Below, in pieces: positions 55,611 to 64,000 of a DNA stretch of 64,000 nucleotides. Within the stretch, counting starts at the first letter, position 1, and each line of letters begins with the position of its first letter. Below the pieces are notes generated by a model. That model saw nothing but the letters and a program-made list of their open reading frames with translations, had not been told where the DNA came from and did no database searches. Source of the DNA: Bretschneidera sinensis (taxonomy: Eukaryota; Streptophyta; Magnoliopsida; Brassicales; Akaniaceae); the NCBI GenBank assembly GCA_023935145.1, contig CM043698.1, positions 76,278,501 to 76,342,500 on the forward strand, in the 5' to 3' direction. A program made the position numbers and the translations under genes.

Positions 55611-56060
55611 GATGATGAAGATGGGGATGTGTTGTATGGAGATGGCCATGAGACCTTGGTTGTTCGTAAGAGTTTACTGACCCCCAAGGGCGATACAGGG
55701 GATGATTGGTTGAGGACCAATATTTTTCACACGATCTGCACAGTTGCAGATAAAGTCTGCAAGATGATCATTGACAGTGGTAGTTGCGAGAACGTAGTGT
55801 CTGAAGAGGCTGTCCAGAAATTGCAGTTGAAGACAGATCGTCATCCCAAGCCATATAAATTGTCGTGGTTAAATAAAGGCAGTGAGGTAACAGTAGATAG
55901 GCGATGCCTAGTATCTTTTTCGATTGGTAGGAAATATTTTGATAATGCTTGGTGTGATGTTGTGTCTATGGATGCTTGTCATGTATTGTTAGGCAGACCT
56001 TGGCAGTATGATCGTAGTTATCCATGATGGGCGGAAAAATACCTATTCCCTTAGCATCAA
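55602..56060 (+). pseudogene. CRM-like protease
   Basis: In a new frame after a shift near 55605: acidic linker, then KMIIDSGSCENVVSEEAVQKL with catalytic DSG intact, and CDVVSMDACHVLLGRPWQYD, the LLGRPW flap of the protease. A frameshift near 56020 leads into the RT frame. Confidence 0.88.
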
Positions 56061-57836
56061 AGGGAAGAAGATTGTATTGGCACCTCGTCGGGAAGAAACC
56101 ACTCCTACCCCCCCGGTAGCCAGTAATACTAATCTACTTTCGATGTCCAGGTTTTTAGCTGAGATTGAGCATGGAGAGGTGGTCTATGCTTTGCTACCTT
56201 GTGGGGATAGTGCGGTAGACATGAATCCAGAATTACCATCAGAGGTGCAGCAGCTGTTAGCAGAGTTTTCTGACCTGATGCTAGAGGATCTTCCCCCTGG
56301 GTTGCCGCCTATGAGGGATATTCAGCATCAGATAGACCTTGTTCCGGGATCCAGTTTGCCTAATCGACCGACTTATCGCCTTAGTCCCAAGGAATTTGAA
56401 GAGCTGCAGCGACAGGTGGTAGAGTTGTTGGAGAGGGGTTACTCCGTGAGAGTATGAGCCCATGCATAATTCCTGCCCTGCTAGTGCCAAAGAAAGATGG
56501 CTCTTGGCGTATGTGTGTTGACAGCAAAGCAATCAACAGGATTACAGTAAAATATAGGTTTCTAATTCCCCGCCTAGATGATATGCTAGACCAGCTGTCT
56601 GGTTCTAAGGTTTTCTCAAATATTGACCTTAAAAGCGGATACCACCAGATCAGAATAAGGCCTGGAGATGAGTGGAAGACAGTGTTTAAGACACAGCAAG
56701 GGTTGTATGAGTGGATGGTCATGCCTTTTGGGCTGTCCAATGCGCCCAGCACATTTATGAGATTTATGCATCAGGTTTTACAGCCATTCATGGGGAAATT
56801 TGTAGTAGTTTACTTCGACGACTTCCTCGTTTATAGCCCGACGTGGGGGTCACATTTTGATCACCTTCGTGTTGTTTTTGATAAGTTGAGGACGGAGCGC
56901 CTGTTCATCAATCAGAAGAAGTGTTCTTTCTTCACCACCAGTGTAACTTTTCTGGGGTTTGTTGTGTCTACTGATGGTGTTCATGCCGATCAGTCGAAGA
57001 TAGAAGCGATCTTGGAGTGGCCCAAACCGAAAACCTTGCACGATGTCAGAAGTTTCCATGGGATGGCATCCTTTTACAGGCGGTTCATCAGAAATTTCAA
57101 CACTCTGATTGCTCCTATCACAGAGTGCCTGAAGGGACGTGATTTTCAGTGGACCGGGGAGGCAGAAACCAGTTTCCAACTGGTCAAGCAGAAGATGACA
57201 GAGGCACTAGTTTTGGCACTTCTTGATTTTGAAAAGGTGTTTGAGGTAAACTGTGATGCATCTGGGGTTGGCATTGGTGGTGTTCTGAGTCAAGAGGGGC
57301 GCCCAATAGCTTTTTTTAGTGAGAAGCTGTCAGGATCGAAGAAAAATTATTCCACCTATGATCTGGAGTTTTATGCCATAGTTCAGTCCCTGAAGCATTG
57401 GTGTCACTACCTAGTGCAGAGGGAGTTTATTCTTATCACTGATCATGAAGCCCTGAGGTACATCAATGGCCAACATAAGCTGAGTAGGCGGCATGCCAAG
57501 TGGGTGGCGTACTTGCAAGAGTTCAAATTTGCACTAAAGCACCAAGCAGGAAGTCTGAACCGTGTTGCAGCTGCACTAAGCCGTCGTACATTACTCCTCA
57601 CCACCATGAGCATCAGAATCGTTGGATTTGAGGTTTTCCCTAACATGTATGCTGCTGATCCTTCCTTCGGGAGGATAATTCATGAGGTAACTGATGGTCA
57701 ACGACATGATTTTATTTTGCATAATGGTTATCTGTTTCGTGGATTACAGTCGTGCGTTCTAGATTGTTCACTAAGACAACAAATTATTAGTGAACTTCAT
57801 AACGAGGGACACTTTGGGTGGGATAAAAGGCTTTGA
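56008..57836 (+). pseudogene. CRM-like reverse transcriptase and RNase H
   Basis: The linker DLPPGLPPMRDIQHQIDL and [19 protein letters not shown] precede a 1-bp frameshift near 56446. It continues with [45 protein letters not shown] and the catalytic [12 protein letters not shown], all intact. RNase H follows with [24 protein letters not shown] and [10 protein letters not shown]. The frame closes near 57836 in the integrase zinc region ([10 protein letters not shown]). Confidence 0.92.
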
Positions 57837-58981
57837 TCTCCTGTAACTATTATTGGCCCAAATTGACCAGTGACGTGGCTCATCATGTGGAGCGTTGTTA
57901 TGTGTGTCAGTGGTCCAAGGGAGTTCTCACTAATACGGGCCTGTACACACCTTTACCTGTACCTGAAGGCCCTTGGTTTGATGTCAGCATGGACTTTGTG
58001 TTGGGCTTACCCCGCACCCAACGGGGCTTGGATTCTATTTTGGTGGTGGTTGACAGATTTTCCAAGATGGCCCATTTTATACCTTGCAGGAAGACAATGG
58101 ATGCTACCCGGATCGGTCATCTTTACTTTAAGGAGATTGAGCGTGTACATGGTGTTCCTCGATCCATCACTTCGGATCGTGACACCAAGTTCATGAGTCA
58201 GTTCTGGAAAAGTTTATGGGAGAAGCTGGGGACGAAGTTGAATTTTAGCAGTGCCTACCATCCTCAGACTGATGGTCAGACCGAAGTGGTAAATCGGAGT
58301 TTGGGAAACCTTTTGCGGAGCTTGACAGGAACTAAACCGAAGCAGTGGGATCTGGCGTTACCTCAAGTAGAATTTGCCTATAACAGGTCGAAGAACAGAA
58401 CCACGAGACTGAGCCCATTTGAGATTGTCTATGATCAGAATCCATCTGGGGTGCTTGACTTAGCCCGTATTCCACGTGTGGGTCGTTTGAATCACAAGGC
58501 AGATGAGATAGCAGAACATCTTCGGGGTACCCATGAGCAGGTGAAGCTGGCCATCCACGAGAGTAATGCCAAGTACATGGCTCAGAGCGACAGTCATCAT
58601 CGTCAGGTAATTTTTTATGTTGGTGATTTTGTTTGGGCAATATTTACTCGCCATAGTTTTCCCGTGGGAGAGTATAATAAGCTTAAAGAGCGGAAGATTG
58701 GACCCTGTGAGATCCTGCAGAAGATCAATGATAACGCCTACAGACTACGCCTACCCAGTTATTTGAGAACTTCTGATGTCTTTAATGTGAAACACTTGAG
58801 TCCTTGTTTTGGGGATTCCGATGAGGCTATTGCGAACTCGAGGACGAGTTCTTTCCAACCCGGGGAGACTGATGCAGGAGGATCCGAGTCAAATGATGCT
58901 GAGTTTTCAGATAGCACGTTGTTGGCACTGAAGTACCTAGAATTGGCAGATCAACGCAAAACTGGCAAGTGGACTGCCTAG
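57833..58981 (+). pseudogene. CRM-like integrase with LTR-encoded C-terminus
   Basis: Continues the zinc finger (YYWPKLTSDVAHHVERCYVCQ). The core has DVSMDFVLGLP, SITSDRDTKF and SSAYHPQTDGQTEVVNRSL, so the DDE residues are present. The C-terminus reads GDFVWAI, KIGPCEILQKINDNAYRL and DVFNVKHLSPC. The last 37 codons, from about 58870, are encoded inside the 3' LTR and end ADQRKTGKWTA-stop. Joined to RT only through a +1 shift at about 57835. Confidence 0.92.
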
Positions 58982-59393
58982 AAGGGGCCACGGGCTCAGA
59001 TCAAGCCCTGGAAGACCCTAGTTTTAGTGGAAATGGGTTTCCGGGCAAAACTCAGGTTAGTCTTGAGCATCATCATTTTTAAGCCAAAAAACGACATTTA
59101 GGGCCTTAATTTGGCAGATTTCAGTTTTTAGGAAACTTTTTATTTTTATTTGCAATTTAGGAAACTTTTTATTTTTATTACTTTAAATTCGGCCTTAATT
59201 TAATTTTCCTATTTTAGCTTGACCTTATAAATAAGGTTTTAGGGTTTAGTAAACATGATTATTGTATTTGCATAATTTTAAATTAAACATCAGAGTTGTT
59301 TCTCTATATTGTTTAGGGTTTTTTCTTGTGTTACTTTTTGTGATCTATCTGTTCGCCTAACCTGCAAAATAATCGTTATTCTGCCCGGAGTCA
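58870..59393 (+). repeat. 3' LTR of the CRM-like element
   Basis: 524 bp, about nine-tenths identical by eye to 54017-54545, with a short deletion near 59058. Preceded by a short purine tract (GGGGAG at about 58862). Confidence 0.92.
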
Positions 59394-59823
59394 CCTTGAG
59401 AAAATGCAAATTGCCATTTGGTGCTTTATTGTTGGGAATTAACTACACCAGATAATAATATGCAGAATTAATCAACAAAAAACTAATTATGGTAGTCATA
59501 CGAATAATTTTTGAAAAACTAGTAAAATTAATAGCCAGCCCTGTTTCTCCCTTCTGCTTCGGAAACATAAAAGAAACTCTTACCTCTTCAATACCAAAAT
59601 TAATCTCATAAACATTTAGGAAAATGTTCAGAAAATAAGAAAGAAAATAAAACAACTTAGTAATTGAGCATACATACAATAAAGAAATGCCATCCAACTT
59701 AGCTTATAATATAATTTAGCATTTAAGCATAAAATCAAATAATCCTAAGTTCCTAACAACAGTAACAGCACCAACTAACAATGCATCACCAAATGCAATC
59801 ATAAAAATAAGTCGTAAACGCAC

Positions 59824-60252
59824 CGATACGATATCGAGCGGCTTTGGTGCATCCCTGCCGGATCCACCAGCTCCGCCGTGGAGACCCTTCTGTTTCCCAA
59901 GAGTGGAACTGAAAGGAGAAGCCACAAGAGCAGCAATTCTCTTGCAAGCATACTGTATGTGATAGAGCAACACCACCATATCATCTCCCACACCGATCCC
60001 TCCCTTGCCCACAAACTCCATAAGAGTATAAAACACATTGCTATCTTCAACACTTGAAGAAGAAGAAGAATCACCCGTCTGGGACCTGACAACACCAAAC
60101 CCACCAAGAGAAGCCATTCTTTGGGTGTGACAAAAGCAGCTCTCAACAAGAAGTGAAGCTCTTTGTGGGAAAATGTGGGGTTTTGGCGAGAAATGGGGTG
60201 ATTTTGGCGGTAAGATGGAAATTGGGTACCGAGGTATTGTGGGTGATTGCAT
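59824..60252 (-). CDS. cpFBPII: Chloroplastic fructose-1,6-bisphosphatase (cpFBPase II type), exon 1
   Basis: 143 codons. The start at 60252 is the first ATG in frame; the next ATG upstream (60264 region) meets a stop at once. Residues 1-45 (MQSPTIPRYPISILPPKSP..., few acidic, Ser/Pro/basic-rich) fit a plastid transit peptide. A second Met at 46 (MASLGGFG) could start a shorter form. The mature N-terminus includes TLMEFVGKGG and LLYHIQYACKRIAALVASPF, typical of FBPase, ending at PKPLDIVS. Joined to exons 2 and 3 the protein has 408 residues, close to the family length. Confidence 0.93.
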
Positions 60253-60499
60253 GTTATATCATACAGATTTTTATTTTGGAGTGATGGGTGGTAGTCGATG
60301 CTATCATTTTGGGATTTGAATTCGAGAGAGGATATATGTCATCAGGATTAGATGGTTAGCTTTGGTTTTTGGGTGAGTGGAGAGTTGGGAGAGGCAGTGG
60401 ATAAAATCAGCTCACAGCTAATCTTCTCATTAAGGGTTCAACTCACATGGTGTCAAATGTCACATTTGGGATGATAAATATGATCAAAATATTATTATG

Positions 60500-60542
<43 letters not shown>

Positions 60543-60899
60543 ATTGTTTCAAGGCAAGCACATATACCTCACCCCTGCAAAAGATGATTTGAGGTCAATA
60601 TTTTTTAGCAAAAAAATGATTTTCACTGATCCCACTAAAGTGATGATATACAAATACAATCATTACATAATTTGATAATTATATAAGTTTCAATATATAC
60701 AATTACATAAATCAATTTATGAATTCACAATTTTATTATATTATTCACACAAAATGAAAAAATAACTAATAAATAATTAAAATAATAAATTCACACAGTG
60801 ATCGATAACTCAAATTTGAAATTTTATGATCTCAAAACCTTCACCTTGATATTTTTACCAATGAATCAATTGTTACTTTCTTTTTCCATCGAATTATAC
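60253..60899. other. FBPase upstream region
   Basis: Upstream (minus sense) of the FBPase start. Presumed promoter and 5' UTR, but no element can be named with confidence. It contains a 38-bp T run at 60503-60540; 60600-60890 is strongly AT-rich. The ORF on the minus strand starting at 61262 does not resemble a protein. Confidence 0.5.
60503..60540. repeat. Poly-T tract, 38 bp
   Basis: Uninterrupted T run about 250 bp upstream of the FBPase start. On the minus strand it is poly-A, so it could also be the tail of a retroposon. Confidence 0.95.
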
Positions 60900-61714
60900 G
60901 TGTTGCCATTTTTGTAAAAATTGATAAAAAAAATAAATCAAAGAAAAAAATAGGTCAAAACACAGTGGCCCAGGTGCTAAACAACCAAGACACAAAGGCA
61001 TAGGAATAGGAGTGATACGACCAAAATAATATAATCTGAAACAGAACACGTGGCCAATTAACAACTCCCAAACGACGAAGTAACCCAAACTGATTGCGGC
61101 AACGTACGTACAACCATGCCTCCTAACACAATGATGTGACGATTCAAGAGGAAACCATCCCCCACGTAAAAAGGACCATTTTTTGTGAAGCTCGAAGCGT
61201 AGACGACTTGCATATACGGTCTTGCACATCAAAGAGTCAGACATGGAGCATACCAGCACCAATATAAAGGGGTTCCCTCCCTTGAAGAGGCAAATAGACT
61301 AGTGTGAGAAGCCAAACTACATCAAACCAGATAAAAGAAAAAGGGATTACTCAAAACACGGTTATACACGCGAACGTTCCCAAAGAGGGGTAGAAACCAG
61401 AGAGAATCCTAGGTATAGGGAGAAAACACTCGAGGAACAAAGAGAACTAATCTAATCCTCTCCTCTTCCCAAGTATCCCTTCACCTACACATACTTTCTT
61501 CATTCACCTCAAAGAGTGTTTGCTGACTTAACCATTAGAGGGTCTTCCCCGAACTACTGAAATTCCAAGAGACTTCTTTTGCAGGAGCATGCACATTCTC
61601 GATACAAAGAAATTTCCCAGTCTAGAACTCTTTCACCCATGCCAACCTTTAGTAGTACCCCATTGAAGGCCACTGAAGACAATACATCCCTTTTCCACTT
61701 TTTTGACATCAACA
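60900..61714 (+). repeat. Probable gypsy LTR (end clear, start uncertain)
   Basis: Contains CAATATAAAGGGG near 61260 (TATA box), then a promoter-to-R-like stretch (CTCTTCCCAAGTATCCC, TTTGCTGACTTAACCATTAG). It ends GACATCAACA just before a primer-site-like GATTGACGTCGTCAGTGGGAA, a decayed form of the TGGCGCCGTCTGTGGGAA site of Tat/Ogre-type gypsy elements. The start at TGTTGCC (about 60900) is a guess. No partner LTR in the window. Confidence 0.4.
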
Positions 61715-62823
61715 GATTGACGTCGTCAGTGGGAAACTACAATTTTATCTCATTATACTACTCAAAAGCTCTTAAACGGTCTATCCCTGTAGTTTCCTAC
61801 AATGTAGTATAAAGAGGCCTCTATCTAGGCCCACCACGGTCGAGAAGGATAACATGGAACCTTATAATTGTTGTATGAAAGAACATAACCCTCGCCAAAC
61901 CTTGGAAACTCGTCAAGACCCTAAGGTCCACGGCAAGAGGAATCTATCTAGCTCCTTAATTGTAAGGATGGCGTTAAGTTCGGCTCGAGCTAGGCCTATT
62001 TAGGCTTACCACCAAAAGAGCCAGCATGCTAACCATCTAGGAAGATCGAGAAGGAATGGTCACTTCCATTTGGATAAAGCATCAATGTACGCTTATTTGA
62101 GAGATGAAGAGGGACGAAACCAAACTTGTCACCTTCTAAACTCTCAAGCTCAGCTCCCATCCGCTTATGAAATCTTCCCAACTCTAACGAAGCTGAGGAA
62201 GTGTAAACTGCACAAAGTCCCTCTGAAGCTGGGATCGAAGACTTCTACATTATCCCCACTTTGAAGGAAAAAAACCTCAGCATCTCGAACGAAGGCAAAC
62301 CCTAAAGGGATCAACTCTCTTGAGACTTCTCCTAAGAACTCTTAGGAGACACCTCGTCTTGGTAGCTTCGAGATGCCCAAAAATGGGCCCCATTGCAGGA
62401 GTAATCCAACCGAGCTATGGAGACCATCAACTCTTTAAAAGCTCTCATGGATATTCACAGGTAGATCTGTACTAGCCACCATCTAGTGCTATAAAAAACG
62501 GTATAGATCTAGCCCCAAGCTTTTCTTTATGGCGGATGAAGCTCCAACGAGGTTCATAACAAACGGATCACAACTCACTCCCCTCAATAATAGTGGAATC
62601 AGATGAGAAAACTCGAGGTATGTTCGGCTCTAACTAGAAGCCAACAAACTACCCCCAAGTTACTTCACCAACCAACAGAAGAAGCTCGGCCAAAGACCAT
62701 TCTCAGACTTTGGATTTTAGTCACCACTTGCCCTGTGAGTTCCCCAACAAATTCTTCAACCGAGCAAACAAGGTACTAGCAACTGAAGCAAACTGAAACT
62801 TACAAAGAGATTAATCAAAACAC
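61715..62823 (+). other. Leader/gag-side debris of the gypsy-like element
   Basis: GC content is higher than in the flanks and short phrases resemble retrotransposon leader/gag sequence, but no domain can be read through it. ORFs are short (longest 64-77 codons) and not recognisable. Confidence 0.35.
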
Positions 62824-64000
62824 TCTTCTCCTTCTTTATGTCCTTCTACTTCTTCTCATTCTACCTTTTTTCCTTACTCTTCTTCTTCTTCTTCTTCTTC
62901 TTCTTCTTCTTCTTCTTCTTCTCCTCCTCCTCCTCCTCTACTTCTTCTTCTCATCCTTTTTCTTCTTCTTTTTCTTCTTCTTCTTCTTCTTCTTCTTCTC
63001 ATCCTTTTTCTTTTTTTTGTACTCACTCTTATCACTCTTCTCTTACTTCTTCACCTTCACCTCATTCTTCTCCTAATTCTTCTCATTATTCTTCTCCTTC
63101 TTCCTTTTCTTCTCATTCTTCCTCTTCTTCTCATTCTTCTCATTTTTCTTCTTCTTTTTCTCATTCTTTTTCCTATTATTCTTCTTCTTCTTCTTCTTCT
63201 TTTTCTTTTTCTTTTTCTTATCATTCTCTTTCTTCTTCTTCTTTTTCTCCTCCTTTTTCTCATTATTCTCCTCCATCTTCTTCTCATTATTCTTATTCTT
63301 CTCATTTTTCTCATAATTCTAATTCTCCTTCTTCTTCTTCTTCTTCTTCTTCTTCTTCTTCTTCTTCTCCTCCTTCTTCTTCCTCTTCTTTTTCTCCTTC
63401 TCATTCTTCTTCTTCTCCTTCTCATTCTTCTTCTTCTTCTCTTCTCTTTCTTTTTCTCCTTCATTCTTCTCATTTTTCTTCTCCATTTTCTCATTCTTCT
63501 CATTTTTCACATTCTTCTCCTAATTCTAATTCTTCTTCTTCATCATCTTTTCCTTTTTCTACTTCTTTTTCTTTTTCTCATTGTTCTTCTTCTTCTTCTC
63601 CTTTTCATTCTTCTTCTACTTCTCATTCTCCTTCTCATTATTCTTCTACTTCTAATTCTTCTTCTCCTCATCCTCTTTCTTCTTCTTCTTCTTCTTCTTC
63701 TTCTTCTTCTTCTTCTTCTCCTCTTTCTCATTCTTTTTCTCCTTCTCCTTTTGTTTCTTCTTCTTCACCTTCTTATTCTCCTTCTCATTCTCATTGTCCT
63801 TCTCCTTTTTATTCTCCCTCTTCTTCTTCTCATTCTTCTTCTCTTTCTTCTCCTCCTCCTCCTCTATCTTCTTCTTTTTCTTATTCTTCGTTTTTTTCTA
63901 CTTCTTCTTCTTCTCCTTCTAGTTCTATTTGTTCTTCTTCTTCTTTTAGTCCTCTTTGTTCTTCTTCTTCTTCTTTTTCTTCTTCTACTTCTTTTTCTAT
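62824..64000. repeat. CTT-type polypyrimidine low-complexity tract
   Basis: About 1.2 kb almost purely of C and T, built from CTT, CCT and CTTTTT units with interspersed CATT, continuing beyond the window. The opposite strand gives Arg/Lys/Glu-rich ORFs without biological meaning. Confidence 0.95.

Larger units (their letters stand above)
54017..59393 (+). mobile_element. CRM-like Ty3-gypsy element in FBPase intron 1, 5377 bp
   Basis: LTRs of 529 and 524 bp start TGATGCAGG and end GTCA. A perfect 5-bp target duplication CCTTG flanks them (54012-54016, 59394-59398). The gag-pol order is standard, and the pol frame runs 112 bp into the 3' LTR, a feature known for CRM elements. It is antisense to FBPase. 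Several frameshifts and stops make it defective. Confidence 0.93.
51864..59823 (-). other. cpFBPII: FBPase intron 1 (about 8 kb), enlarged by transposons
   Basis: Donor ATCG|GTGCGT and acceptor GTGTAG|GAT, phase 0. It contains a possible SINE/LINE tail (52105-52170), LINE ORF2 debris (52430-53440) and the CRM-like element (54017-59393). 53441-54016 and 59399-59823 show nothing recognisable. Without the CRM element the intron would be about 2.6 kb. Confidence 0.85.

Noticed and set aside
60894..61262. 122-codon minus-strand ORF
   Set aside because: No recognisable domain; overlaps a probable LTR on the other strand.
63057..63731. Arg/Lys-rich minus-strand ORFs
   Set aside because: Translations of the CTT-type low-complexity tract.
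1..64000. tRNA, rRNA or other structural RNA genes
   Set aside because: None recognised by eye. Only tRNA-complementary primer sites of retroelements were seen; a covariance-model scan would settle this.

Overview
This window is repeat-rich nuclear DNA from a flowering plant, most likely a eudicot; I cannot name the species. The evidence is an intron-containing plastid-type fructose-1,6-bisphosphatase (FBPase) gene, plant lineages of LTR retrotransposons (Ty1-copia; Ty3-gypsy of Reina, Athila and CRM type), a CACTA DNA transposon and long AT/TC/CTT microsatellites. Nothing looks bacterial or organellar.

Layout. 1-913: 5' end of a minus-strand Ty1-copia element (LTR, primer-binding site, gag start) running off the left edge. 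914-4262: decayed minus-strand Reina-like Ty3-gypsy. About 4263-51066: five tandem copies (A to E) of a segment of roughly 5 kb. Each copy carries an AT-rich minisatellite, a two-exon gene for a small secreted cysteine-rich (defensin-like/NCR-like) peptide on the plus strand and, in A, B, D and E, the last FBPase exon on the minus strand. Copies A to D also carry old copia pol debris. Copy C is split by a 9.7-kb CACTA transposon (15589-25276, TSD TAT). Copy E is split by a 13-kb Tork-like copia element (36642-49767), whose 5' LTR is itself split by an internally deleted Athila-like element (42386-49265). 50637-60252: the intact FBPase gene, minus strand, three exons; its 8-kb first intron holds LINE debris and a CRM-like gypsy element (54017-59393, TSD CCTTG). 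60900-62860: LTR and leader of another gypsy-like element. From 62824 to the end: a CTT-type polypyrimidine tract.

How it fits together. The peptide gene and FBPase are tail-to-tail neighbours at the right-hand end of the array. A segment with one breakpoint in the last FBPase intron was amplified, leaving orphan FBPase last exons in copies A, B and D; the exon is deleted from C. The peptide copies decayed independently: 4-bp deletion in A, lost cysteines and donor in B, acceptor shift and 2-bp deletion in C, two stops in E. Only D keeps an open spliced frame (69 codons), and it has lost one of six mature cysteines. This array is the least ordinary thing in the window and no single long ORF reveals it, because the intron lies in the signal peptide and the exons are short. 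All TE coding regions that can be assessed are broken, many by TGG or CAG changed to stop codons.
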